Source of the DNA: Lacticaseibacillus kribbianus
Lineage (GTDB): Bacteria > Bacillota > Bacilli > Lactobacillales > Lactobacillaceae
NCBI RefSeq assembly: GCF_020180945.1
Contig: NZ_JAIPUL010000001.1
Coordinates: 496,001-560,000 of the forward strand
DNA: 64,000 bases
Direction of reading: 5' to 3'
Shown here one piece after another: positions 35,664 to 43,709 of this stretch. The position numbers were made by a program, and so were the translations under genes. Within the stretch, counting starts at the first letter, position 1; each line of letters starts with the position of its first letter. The notes beneath the pieces are model-generated. The model saw only the letters and a list, made by a program, of their open reading frames with translations, made no database searches and was not told the DNA's origin.

Positions 35664-35795
35664 ACGCGGCCACAAATTTGATCGTGGCCGCGTCTAAGTA
35701 TTGCCGCTTACGCGGCGTCGTGATTGCTCACGAGAACTGGTTATGTAGCGCCCCGGACCCCGGGGCGGGGGATTTGGCGCGGTCAGTGCCAAATC
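35664..35795 (-). other. Array of four hairpins between phnD and phnC
   Basis: Read along the phn mRNA: GATTTGGC/GCCAAATC (35771-35795), CGCCCCGG/CCGGGGCG (35749-35767), GCCGC/GCGGC (35703-35716) and ACGCGGCCAC/GTGGCCGCGT (35664-35693). All stems are perfect. The last is followed by TTTC just before the phnC ribosome site, so it could work as a partial terminator. It may set a high binding-protein to ATPase ratio or protect phnD mRNA. Confidence 0.7.
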
Positions 35796-35829
35796 TTAGT
35801 GTACTACTTACTGCCGCGCTTGAGAAGAA

Positions 35830-36768
35830 TCACTTCGCGTCGTCGTTGACGATCTTGTCGTACTTGCGGACGATGTCGAAGTTGGAATCCTTGGTGTTGA
35901 CGTAGCCTTCGTGGGTGTAGATGGAGGAGATGATCGCGTGACCTTCCTTGGACTTCACAATCTTCTTGAAGGCTGCGGCCAGCTTCTTGCGGAAGGCCTG
36001 GCTCATGTCGGTGCGAACGGTGATCGTGTCGTTCGGAATCGGCTTGGTGAAGTAGATCGGGACAACCTTGTTCATGATGTCCGGCACATCCTTCTTGACG
36101 ATGTTGCGCGCGTCTTCGAAGATGAAGGCCGCGTCGGTGTCGCCGTTCAGAACGGACATCACGCCTTGGTCGTGGCCCTTGACGGTGACCAGTGTGTCGT
36201 CCTTAGGAATGTCGACGCCCTTTTGCAGGAGCTCGGCAACCGGCCAGATGTAGCCGGCGGAACTGGTGACGTCCTGAACCGCAATCTTCTTGCCCTTGAG
36301 ATCCTTGTAGGACTTGATGTCGGAACCCTTCTTGACCACGATCATGGAGCGGTAGGAGCCAACCAGCTTGTCGGTGTTCTTACCACCCGGCTGCTTGATG
36401 CCGAAGCGCTCGGCCTGAAGCAAAACGTCCGCGGCGCCTTGCTTGTGGGCAACCACGTAGCCATCAGGCGGCAGGAAGCCAACGTCGACCTGCTTGGAGT
36501 CCATCGCTTCAACAATGGAGTTGTAGTCGGTGGAAACCGAAACCTTAACCGGAATGTGCAGCTCGTTTTTGAGCAGCTTTTCCAGTGGCTTGGCCTTGGC
36601 CTCGATGGTGTCGGCCTGGGAAGAAGGTACGAATTGAATGTTCAACGACTTTGGCGTGTAGTCCTTGCTACCCTTGTCGGCAGAGCTCGACTTGCTGCTG
36701 CAGGCGGCAAGCGAGGCCGCGGCGAGCAGGAGCGTGCCGGTGACGGCGAGTGTCTTCCAGATCTTCAT
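35830..36768 (-). CDS. phnD: Phosphonate/phosphite-binding lipoprotein
   Basis: The protein has 312 residues with a lipobox LAAC near residue 22. Family motifs include NIQFVPSSQADTIE, VDVGFLPPDGYVVA and SSAGYIWP, the last two lining the ligand pocket of PhnD-like proteins. It captures phosphonate, phosphite or a phosphate ester outside the cell. The exact ligand cannot be read from sequence. It is first in phnDCEE and has a well-formed promoter at 36888. Confidence 0.9.
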   Translation of the reverse strand: MKIWKTLAVTGTLLLAAASLAACSSKSSSADKGSKDYTPKSLNIQFVPSSQADTIEAKAKPLEKLLKNELHIPVKVSVSTDYNSIVEAMDSKQVDVGFLPPDGYVVAHKQGAADVLLQAERFGIKQPGGKNTDKLVGSYRSMIVVKKGSDIKSYKDLKGKKIAVQDVTSSAGYIWPVAELLQKGVDIPKDDTLVTVKGHDQGVMSVLNGDTDAAFIFEDARNIVKKDVPDIMNKVVPIYFTKPIPNDTITVRTDMSQAFRKKLAAAFKKIVKSKEGHAIISSIYTHEGYVNTKDSNFDIVRKYDKIVNDDAK

Positions 36769-36887
36769 TCTATTTGGTCCCCCAGTAAGTTTTTGTCTGT
36801 GTCAGTTCACAGCATGGCAAAATCCGAACGATATGTATCCTGTGCCGATGATCGGGCGGCGAAGTCCGAATTTCAACTGCCACAAGC

Positions 36888-36916
36888 AGTATAAAACGGG
36901 ATACGGTTAAATTCAA
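36888..36916 (-). promoter_or_regulatory. Promoter of the phn operon
   Basis: On the minus strand TTGAAT (36911-36916) and TATACT (36888-36893) are separated by 17 bases. The leader to phnD is about 110 bases and contains TCCGAA motifs (see 36823 and 36865). Confidence 0.7.
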
Positions 36917-36941
36917 CCGGAAGTTCACGCGATTTTCAAAA

Positions 36942-36965
36942 ATTGTTCGGCAAGAGCCGAACGAT
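36942..36965. promoter_or_regulatory. Inverted repeat upstream of phnD, candidate operator
   Basis: ATTGTTCGGC and GCCGAACGAT face each other across AAGA, with one mismatch in ten. The half-site recurs at 36823-36832 (TCCGAACGAT) and at 37281-37290 (TCCGAACGTT). The position just upstream of the -35 box suits an activator. Confidence 0.5.
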
Positions 36966-37415
36966 GTCACAAAAAAGTCAATATTCATTTACACCGATAT
37001 TGTTTTTGAAAGCGAAATCGGTTTCATTTTCAACCTCCGGGGCCGCGCCGGAGGGTGGCAAGGGACGCCGCAAGCGCGTGATCTTCGAACTCGCACCGTT
37101 ATTTATTAATGGAAAGAAAACGTATTCATGACCGACCGTGCTCTCGCCACCGGGGTCCGGTCGCCTCCTCCTCGGCCCGCCGGTACGGGCGCGACGAGGC
37201 CTTGGCGACGTCGCGCAACGGCCGCCGCACCTAGCCACTGGCGCCGTTGCGCGCGCTCGGGTAGACTTAGGGGGAGAATGTCCGAACGTTCCGCCGGGAC
37301 TAAACAGAATTCGGACAATCGTGTAACAGTAAATCCCCGTTTCACCATAATATTTGGCTTTCCTCCGGTACAGATGTGTGGTATCTTGTATAACAGCAAA
37401 CGAAGGAGGTTTATC
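36966..37415. other. Intergenic region before alsS
   Basis: No credible gene is seen. It holds CCTCCGG/CCGGAGG (37034-37054), a 10-bp inverted repeat GCGCAACGGC/GCCGTTGCGC (37213-37252), the motif TCCGAACGTT (37281) and AATTCGGACAAT (37308). A TATAAC box at 37389-37394 is a possible alsS -10, without a good -35. An open frame in phase with alsS extends back to 37128 but lacks a ribosome site. Confidence 0.45.
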
Positions 37416-39089
37416 ATGACGGATAAACAGTACGGTGGCGACCTGATCGTCGATAGCCTGGCCAACCACCAGGTGGATTATGTCTTCGGCATTCCCGGGG
37501 CCAAGATTGACCGGGTCTTCGACCAGCTGGCGCACCCGAAAAACCCGAACGCCCCGCGGCTGATTGTGGCCCGGCACGAGCAAAACGCGGCATTCATGGC
37601 CCAGGGCGTCGGCCGCCTGACCGGCAAGCCCGGGGTGGTGATCACCACCTCCGGGCCCGGCGCCTCCAACCTCGCCACCGGCCTGGTCACCGCCACCGCG
37701 GAGGGCGATCCCGTGGTCGCCATCTCCGGTCAGGTGCGCCGCGCCGACCTTCAGCGCTCGTCGCACCAGAGCATGAAAAACGCCGAGCTCTTCGCGCCGA
37801 TCACCAAGTACGCCGTGGAGGTCCAGGACCCGGACAACATCTCCGAGACCATCGCCAACGCCTTTCGCGCCGCGGAATCGGGCAAGCAGGGGGCAAGCTT
37901 CGTCTCCGTGCCCCAGGACGTCACCGACAGTCCCGTGACCACGCACGCGATTCGCCCGCTGCACGCCCCAAAGCTCGGGCCGGCCAGCCCGGAAGACATG
38001 ACCTACCTCGCGCGGGCCATCAAGGAGGCCCAGCTGCCGGTGCTATTGCTTGGCATGCGCGCCTCCTCGCAGGAGGTGACGGCGGCGATCCGCGACCTGC
38101 TTGCGGTCACCGAGCTGCCGGTGGTCGAGACCTTCCAGGGCGCGGGCATCATTCCCCAGGCGCTTGAGGCCAACTTCTTCGGCCGCGTCGGGCTGTTTCG
38201 CAACCAGCCGGGCGACCAACTGCTGCAGCGCAGCGACCTGGTGGTGGCGATCGGCTACGATCCGATCGAGTACGAGCCGCGCAACTGGAACCCGGCCGGC
38301 GACTCCCGCGTGATCGTGATCGATTCGCTGGCCGCCGAGATCGACCACAACTTCCAGCCAGAAACCGAGCTGGTCGGCGACATCGCGCTGACGCTGGCGG
38401 TGCTGACGCCGCTTCTGCGCGGCTACCGGGTCGCACCTGGCGCCAAGGACTACCTGACGGCGCTTCAGGCCAAGCTCGCCGAGCGCGACGTGCCGCCAGC
38501 AGCCGCCAAGTCCGGGCTGGTGCACCCGCTGGCCATCGTCGCGGCGCTGCAGCAGCGCGTGGACGACCACATGACCGTCGCGGTGGATGTCGGCAGCTTC
38601 TACATCTGGATGGCGCGCCACTTCCGCAGCTACGAGCCGCGGCGGCTGCTTTTCTCCAACGGCATGCAGACGCTCGGCGTGGCCCTGCCGTGGGCCATCG
38701 CGGCGACGCTGGTGCGCCCGGGCGAAAAGGCGGTGTCCGTGTCCGGCGACGGCGGCTTCTTGTTTTCCGGGCAGGAGCTTGAGACGGCGGTGCGCCTGCA
38801 CGCCAACCTCGTGCACATCATCTGGAACGACGGCCACTACGACATGGTGAAGTTCCAGGAGGAGATGAAGTACGGGCGGGCGGCCGGCACCAGCTTCGGG
38901 CCGGTGGACTTCGTGGCCTACGCCGAAAGCTTCGGCGCCAAGGGGCTGCGGGTGACGCGCCAGGAGGACCTGGAGGCGGTGCTCGACGAGGCCTTCGCAG
39001 CGGACGGGCCCGTGGTGGTCGACATTCCGGTCGACTACAGCGACAACCCGTCGCTCGGCGCGGCGATGCTCGAGGATCAATTCTACTAA
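37416..39089 (+). CDS. alsS: Acetolactate synthase (catabolic, AlsS type)
   Basis: The protein has 557 residues with three ThDP-enzyme domains. The N-terminus is [27 protein letters not shown], with the activating Glu in [13 protein letters not shown]. The ThDP/Mg motif is [17 protein letters not shown]...WND. It condenses two pyruvates to 2-acetolactate. Linkage to alsD and the absence of a regulatory subunit gene indicate the catabolic acetoin pathway, not branched-chain amino acid synthesis. AAGGAGG precedes ATG 37416. Confidence 0.94.
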   Translation: MTDKQYGGDLIVDSLANHQVDYVFGIPGAKIDRVFDQLAHPKNPNAPRLIVARHEQNAAFMAQGVGRLTGKPGVVITTSGPGASNLATGLVTATAEGDPVVAISGQVRRADLQRSSHQSMKNAELFAPITKYAVEVQDPDNISETIANAFRAAESGKQGASFVSVPQDVTDSPVTTHAIRPLHAPKLGPASPEDMTYLARAIKEAQLPVLLLGMRASSQEVTAAIRDLLAVTELPVVETFQGAGIIPQALEANFFGRVGLFRNQPGDQLLQRSDLVVAIGYDPIEYEPRNWNPAGDSRVIVIDSLAAEIDHNFQPETELVGDIALTLAVLTPLLRGYRVAPGAKDYLTALQAKLAERDVPPAAAKSGLVHPLAIVAALQQRVDDHMTVAVDVGSFYIWMARHFRSYEPRRLLFSNGMQTLGVALPWAIAATLVRPGEKAVSVSGDGGFLFSGQELETAVRLHANLVHIIWNDGHYDMVKFQEEMKYGRAAGTSFGPVDFVAYAESFGAKGLRVTRQEDLEAVLDEAFAADGPVVVDIPVDYSDNPSLGAAMLEDQFY

Positions 39090-39098
39090 AACCAAGCG

Positions 39099-39124
39099 AC
39101 CGCGCGGGCATTCCCGCGCGGTTT
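39099..39124 (+). terminator. Hairpin between alsS and alsD
   Basis: A perfect 10-bp stem ACCGCGCGGG/CCCGCGCGGT with CATT loop and only TTTC after it. It probably reduces, rather than ends, transcription into alsD. Confidence 0.6.
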
Positions 39125-39150
39125 CGCGTAATCACTTACAGGAGGCAGCA

Positions 39151-39861
39151 ATGACGACAATGTATCAGCACGGCACCCTGGCGAACCTCGTGCCAGGCGG
39201 TTTTGAAGGCACGATGACTTTGGGGGAGCTGCTCACGCACGGCGACACCGGCATCGGCACGCTTGAAGGGCTTGACGGCGAGCTGGTGATCCTTGACGGC
39301 GTGGTGTACCAGGTGACGGCGACGGGGACGGTGAACCGACCGGATGCGGACAAGACGGTGCCCTTTGCCAACGTGCACCCCGCGGATTTCGAAGCCGTCG
39401 GCACCTTTTCGGCCACGGGGATGGCCGAAGCCAGCCACCGGTTTGAAAAGGCGATCGCAAGCGCCAACCGCTTCGCCGCCGTGCGCCTGACCGGCCGCTT
39501 CCAGTCGGTGACCGCCCGCGCGGTCAAGGCGCAGCACGCGCCGTACCCAAGCCTCGTGGCCACGGCGGCGGACCAGGCGGTGTTCACCCGTGAGGACGTT
39601 GAGGGGACGCTGATCGGCTACTTTGCGCCGACCCTGTACGGCGGCATGGCGGTGCCGGGCTTTCACCTGCACTTTCTGGCCGCGACGCACGACTTCGGCG
39701 GGCACGTGCTGGACTTCGGCGCCGTGTCCGGGACGCTTGGCGTGCAGACGTTTGCGGACGTGCAGCTGCACCTGCCGGACACGCCGGCATTTTTGGCTCG
39801 GAACCTGGACTCACCCGACGTGCTGGACCAGATTGCGACGGCCGAGGGCGCCCGAAACTAG
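39151..39861 (+). CDS. alsD: Alpha-acetolactate decarboxylase
   Basis: The protein has 236 residues. The zinc ligands are the three His of FHLHFLAATHDFGGH near residues 172-186. The substrate-binding Glu is in the region after KTVPFANVH. It converts 2-acetolactate to acetoin, a neutral overflow product that spares the cell acid. AGGAGG precedes ATG. The next gene promoter starts directly after the stop codon. Confidence 0.94.
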   Translation: MTTMYQHGTLANLVPGGFEGTMTLGELLTHGDTGIGTLEGLDGELVILDGVVYQVTATGTVNRPDADKTVPFANVHPADFEAVGTFSATGMAEASHRFEKAIASANRFAAVRLTGRFQSVTARAVKAQHAPYPSLVATAADQAVFTREDVEGTLIGYFAPTLYGGMAVPGFHLHFLAATHDFGGHVLDFGAVSGTLGVQTFADVQLHLPDTPAFLARNLDSPDVLDQIATAEGARN

Positions 39862-39890
39862 TTGACAGCGTTTTCAGCCAAGGCTAGAAT
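39862..39890 (+). promoter_or_regulatory. Near-consensus promoter after alsD
   Basis: TTGACA (39862-39867), 17-base spacer, TAGAAT (39885-39890). It is among the closest matches to the vegetative consensus in the window and has no visible operator. Confidence 0.8.
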
Positions 39891-39918
39891 TGGAATGTTG
39901 GGGGAAAGGGGAATCGCG

Positions 39919-40695
39919 ATGCGACTCGCACCAGAGACGAAGGTCTTCATGTACATGCTGACCATGTCGGGCAAGCCGGACGTTCAGGCCGATACGATGT
40001 GGCAGGAGCGCTACCACATCGAGCCACGCCGCCTGATCGGGCGGCTGGTTCACCGCGGTCTGGTTCACCAGCTGCCGGAGGGCTTCACGCTGACGCCCAA
40101 GGGGCAGGCGGCCCTGGCCGACATTGCCGATTGGCTTTGGATTCACGAGTACTACCTGCCGGACGTGATCGACTTCACCCGCTTGCGGCGCCACCCTTGG
40201 CAGCCCAAGCGCACCGGCTACCCGCTTTTGCACGACTGCCTGGTTCAGGCGGCCGCGCGCAACCAGGACGACCCGGCCTACCTGGCGGTGATCCTGCGCC
40301 ACCAGCTGCGGCTGGAGTACGACACGCAGCACGACGAGGCCGCCATCTGCACGCTGATGGCCCTGATCGACCAGGACCTGGACCTACGCGGCCCGATCGA
40401 GGGCGCGACGTTCAGCTACCAGACCACCTGGGCGAAGATGACCCAGTTCGAGAAGTCGATGCTCAAGTCGCTGCTCAGCCGGCTGGACTGGACGCTTGCG
40501 GATTTTGAGATGCACTTCTCCGCGTGGCTTGACACCCAGCCGCGCAGACCGCGCCTGTTCACGCGCTTTGAGCTGATGACGATCGTGATGTACGAGCTGG
40601 CCAACAACGTCGGCGCGCTGACCCGGCTTTACGCCGGGGCGGCGGCCCGCACGTGCCCGGCGCAGCCCATGGTCGGCGAGAAGCTGATGTCCTAG
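39919..40695 (+). CDS. Unknown protein with N-terminal winged-helix-like region
   Basis: I do not recognise this protein. It has 258 residues, is soluble and is rich in Trp, His and Arg. Residues 1-70 resemble a small winged helix (ETKVFMYMLTMSG, then RRLIGRLVHRGLVHQLPEGFTLTPKGQAAL). The remainder is helical. The start is taken at ATG 39919 because an upstream in-frame start at 39862 lies inside the promoter, and GAAAGGGGA precedes the ATG. Its strong promoter and separate terminator show an independent unit. It could be a DNA-binding regulator. Confidence 0.7.
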   Translation: MRLAPETKVFMYMLTMSGKPDVQADTMWQERYHIEPRRLIGRLVHRGLVHQLPEGFTLTPKGQAALADIADWLWIHEYYLPDVIDFTRLRRHPWQPKRTGYPLLHDCLVQAAARNQDDPAYLAVILRHQLRLEYDTQHDEAAICTLMALIDQDLDLRGPIEGATFSYQTTWAKMTQFEKSMLKSLLSRLDWTLADFEMHFSAWLDTQPRRPRLFTRFELMTIVMYELANNVGALTRLYAGAAARTCPAQPMVGEKLMS

Positions 40696-40720
40696 CCGAA
40701 CGCGATTAACCGAGACAAGC

Positions 40721-40755
40721 AAATACGCCTTTCGAGTAATCGAAAGGCGTATTTT
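40721..40755. terminator. Bidirectional terminator (orphan gene / efflux operon)
   Basis: A 14-bp perfect stem AATACGCCTTTCGA/TCGAAAGGCGTATT, GTAA loop, T residues on the plus strand and AAA on the left side. Confidence 0.93.
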
Positions 40756-40762
40756 AGTGCGC

Positions 40763-41740
40763 TCAGGGCCGAATCAAAAGCCGGTCCTTGACGCGCGGGT
40801 CGCAGACGTCGCGGTGGGCCGCTGCGGTCTGAGCCAGCGGCAGCACGCGATAGGCCAGCGGGGCCAGCGCCGCAGCGTGCGCGACCAAAAAGCGGTTCGC
40901 CGCGGTCAGCTCGGCCAGGCTGGCGTGGCTGATCACAAAGCCCACCAGGCGCTGGCGGTTCATGTAAAAGCGGGGCAGGTCGAAGCTCGCCTGCGGCTTG
41001 GGCGGCGTGGCCATCACCACGATTTGGCCACCCGGGGCCAGCACGTCGAGGCTTTGCTGCAGCGGCACGCGCCCGGAGGTGTCGACCACCGCGGCGACCG
41101 GACTGCTCAGGTGCCGCGCCCAGCCCTCATGGTAGTCGACCGGGTTGGCGCCGAGCGCGGCCACCGTGTCAAAATCGCGCGGGGCGCAGGTCGCAGTGAC
41201 GGTCAGCCCCTGCAGGCGGGCGCACTGGATCAACAGGCGCCCGACGTGCCCGGCGCCGCCGGCCACCAGCAGGCGCGCGCCGGGCTTGAGCTGCAGCAGC
41301 TGGTTGACGATGATGGCGGCGGTGGCACCGGGGTGAACCAGCGCCAGCCAGGCGTCCGGGTCCACGCCCTCGGGCAGTGGGGCCAGCCGCGCGGCGGGGA
41401 TCACGGCGTTGGTCGCGGTCACCCCCTGGCGGCCGTCGTAGCCCGCGCTGTTGGTCCAGACCCGGTCCCCGACGGCAAATTCCGTGACCGAAGCACCGGT
41501 GGCGACCACGGTGCCCCAGGCGTCGCGCCCGACGACGAAGGGGAAGGTCAGGGCGGTTTGAAAGGTGCCAGCCCGCACGTAGGTGTCGACGCGGTCGACG
41601 GCCGCGGCGTGCACGGCGATCAGGCAGTCGCTCGGGCCGACGGGGGGCAGCGGCAAGGCGCCGATCCGGATGCGGTCGGGGCCGCCGATTGTGGTGATGT
41701 ACGCCGCCTGCGCGGTGGTCGGCAGGGTGGATGAAGTCAT
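40763..41740 (-). CDS. Quinone oxidoreductase-like zinc-independent MDR protein
   Basis: The protein has 325 residues of medium-chain dehydrogenase/reductase fold. An N-terminal GroES-like domain (DRVDTYVRAGTF, VVGRDAWGTVVATG) is followed by a Rossmann domain with VAGGAGHVGRLLIQ as NADPH motif. The zinc-binding Cys cluster of alcohol dehydrogenases is absent. Such enzymes reduce quinones or enones with NADPH. It is third in a marR-MFS-oxidoreductase operon (23-base gap), which suggests defence against reactive compounds. AGGAGG precedes ATG. Confidence 0.88.
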   Translation of the reverse strand: MTSSTLPTTAQAAYITTIGGPDRIRIGALPLPPVGPSDCLIAVHAAAVDRVDTYVRAGTFQTALTFPFVVGRDAWGTVVATGASVTEFAVGDRVWTNSAGYDGRQGVTATNAVIPAARLAPLPEGVDPDAWLALVHPGATAAIIVNQLLQLKPGARLLVAGGAGHVGRLLIQCARLQGLTVTATCAPRDFDTVAALGANPVDYHEGWARHLSSPVAAVVDTSGRVPLQQSLDVLAPGGQIVVMATPPKPQASFDLPRFYMNRQRLVGFVISHASLAELTAANRFLVAHAAALAPLAYRVLPLAQTAAAHRDVCDPRVKDRLLIRP

Positions 41741-41763
41741 GGGATGCGCCTCCTTTGGCGCCT

Positions 41764-43164
41764 TCAGTGTACCATTTTTTTGGCCGGGCGGCGCGTCAGG
41801 GCGAAGGCCAGCACGGCCTCAACCGCCATCAGGCCGACCAGGATCACCAGCGTCTTGGCGGTGCCGGTCACGGTGCCTGCGGCGAGGCGGCCGGACTCGG
41901 CCTGCCCCGCGGCGACCAGGCTGGCGGCCAGGCTGGTGCCGACCGCGGCGAAGAACTGCTGCGCGGTGTTGAAAATCGCGTTGCCGTCCGGGTGAGACTC
42001 AGCGGGCAGGGCCTGCAAGCCGCTGGTCATCAGGTTGCCGTAGCTCACGCCCATGCCCAGCATGAAGACGCAGTAGCAGCCCAGGATCGCAGTGTCGCTC
42101 AGGTGGGCGGCAAAGCCCAAAAGCCCGAGCAGCCCGGCGAGCGTCAACAGCGCCCCGGCGCGCAGCGGCAGCCGGGCGCCGTGCGCGTCGAGCAGCCGCC
42201 CGCCCCACGGGCCTGCGGTTGCGCCGAGCGCCGCGCCCGGCAGCACCACCAGCCCGGCAATCAGGGCCGAGCGGTGGTTCACCAGCTGAATGGCGTTGGG
42301 CAGCAGAAACGAGAGGCTGAGCGCGGCCACCTGCAGGCAGGCGAAGGCCAACAGGTGCGTGGTGAAGCCGCGGTTGGCGAACAGTTGCAGGTTCAGGATC
42401 GGCGCGGCCAGGCGGCGCGAGCGCCAGACGAAGCCAACCAGCGCGATCAGGCCGATCGCCAAGGCGCCGGCGACCTGCAGGCCCCAAAACGGCACGGTGC
42501 CGAGGTTGGCGAGGCCGTAGATCAGCCCGGCGAAGGTCAGGCTGATCAGCGCGACGCTCGCGCTGTCGATCCGGGCCGCCTGAGTCGGGCTGACCTGGCG
42601 AATGCAGGTGATGCCCAGAATCAGGGCGACCACCAGCACCGGCAGCAGGAACCAGAACACGCTGCGCCAGCCCAGCGTCGCGACCAAAACGCCCCCGAAG
42701 GTTGGCCCGATCGCCGGGGCGACGCCGGTGATCATGGTGCCGACGCCCATCATCGTGCCGATCAAAGCCTGCGGCACCTGCTCGAGGATGATGTTGAACA
42801 TCAACGGCAGCGCGATGCCGGTGCCCAGCCCCTGCACGGCGCGGCCGAGCAGCAGCCAGACGAAGCGCGGGGCCAGGGCGTCCATCAACACGCCGAGGAT
42901 GAAGCAGCTGATGGCGACCAGAAACAGCGACCGGGTGCGAAAGCGCCGCTTGAGCGTCGCCGACAGCGGCACCAGCGCGGCGACGACCAGCAGGTACACG
43001 GTGGTCAGCCACTGCACGGTGTTGGTGGTGACGTGAAACTCCGTCATCAGGGTGGGAAAGGTGATGTTCATTGCGGTTTCGACGATCACGCCGCAAAACG
43101 ACATGAGCCCGGTCGCCACGATGGCAAGCACCGTGGCGAGGCTCAGGTGATTGGATTCAGTCAT
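41764..43164 (-). CDS. DHA2-family MFS drug efflux transporter
   Basis: The protein has 466 residues with 14 membrane helices, the EmrB/QacA pattern. Motif A region is PLSATLKRRFRTR and motif C region is GTMITGVAPAIGPTFGG near residues 145-161. It should export cationic or amphipathic drugs using the proton gradient. It overlaps the marR gene by 8 bases, so expression is tied to the regulator. The substrate cannot be predicted. Confidence 0.9.
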   Translation of the reverse strand: MTESNHLSLATVLAIVATGLMSFCGVIVETAMNITFPTLMTEFHVTTNTVQWLTTVYLLVVAALVPLSATLKRRFRTRSLFLVAISCFILGVLMDALAPRFVWLLLGRAVQGLGTGIALPLMFNIILEQVPQALIGTMMGVGTMITGVAPAIGPTFGGVLVATLGWRSVFWFLLPVLVVALILGITCIRQVSPTQAARIDSASVALISLTFAGLIYGLANLGTVPFWGLQVAGALAIGLIALVGFVWRSRRLAAPILNLQLFANRGFTTHLLAFACLQVAALSLSFLLPNAIQLVNHRSALIAGLVVLPGAALGATAGPWGGRLLDAHGARLPLRAGALLTLAGLLGLLGFAAHLSDTAILGCYCVFMLGMGVSYGNLMTSGLQALPAESHPDGNAIFNTAQQFFAAVGTSLAASLVAAGQAESGRLAAGTVTGTAKTLVILVGLMAVEAVLAFALTRRPAKKMVH

Positions 43165-43585
43165 GAGTGATATCGCTTCCTGTAATCTGAGTGAATTGGG
43201 TGAGCATGGTGACGAAAAGGGCCAGCTCTTCGGGCGTGAAGGCCTCGGTCATCGCCGCCTGCTGGGCGCTGATGTAGGCCGACACCCCGTGCTGCAGCTC
43301 TTGGGCCTTGGCCGTCAGCGCGACCGTTTTCTGGCGACCATCGCTGGCGGCCTGGCGTCGTTCCACCAGTCCGGCGCGCTCCATGCGCTGAAGCAGCAGG
43401 GTGGCGGAGGAGCGCTGAATGTTGAACTCGCCCTCGATGTCGCGCTGAAGGGCGTCGGGGTGGTCGGCCAGGTAATCGATGATGGACATCTGCACGCCGG
43501 TCAGGCCGAACTGCCTGGCGTACGCGTCCATGCCGCGCGCCATCTGGTTGGCGGCGTGTTTGAGCAGCTTGCCGTATTCGGGCAT
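43157..43585 (-). CDS. MarR-family regulator of the efflux operon
   Basis: The protein has 142 residues. The recognition region is LQRDIEGEFNIQRSSATLLLQRME and the wing has ASDGRQKTVALT. It is the first gene of marR-MFS-oxidoreductase. A perfect palindrome GTTAGCTAAC lies just upstream (43610-43619) in the position expected for an autoregulatory operator. GGAGG precedes ATG. Confidence 0.9.
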   Translation of the reverse strand: MPEYGKLLKHAANQMARGMDAYARQFGLTGVQMSIIDYLADHPDALQRDIEGEFNIQRSSATLLLQRMERAGLVERRQAASDGRQKTVALTAKAQELQHGVSAYISAQQAAMTEAFTPEELALFVTMLTQFTQITGSDITHD

Positions 43586-43609
43586 GGGCTCACCTCCTGA
43601 AATTTGTTA

Positions 43610-43619
43610 GTTAGCTAAC
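43610..43619. promoter_or_regulatory. MarR-type operator palindrome
   Basis: GTTAGCTAAC is perfectly palindromic and is flanked by TTGTTA and GATTA, resembling MarR-family operators built on TTAG/CTAA halves. It lies 24 bases upstream of the marR start. Confidence 0.6.
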
Positions 43620-43669
43620 GATTACGAGCATAGCGCAATTTTCGCTAGGTCGCAAACGTTTTTTGTGGC

Positions 43670-43698
43670 AAAAAAAAACGCCGGGGATTCCCCGGCGT
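43670..43698 (-). terminator. Terminator of the second MFS gene
   Basis: On the minus strand a 9-bp stem ACGCCGGGG/CCCCGGCGT is followed by eight T residues. Confidence 0.93.
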
Positions 43699-43709
43699 GA
43701 GCAGTGGGC

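Noticed and set aside
37128-37415. Longer AlsS N-terminus
   Set aside because: The extra residues are low-complexity and lack a ribosome site, while ATG 37416 has AAGGAGG and aligns with the family start.
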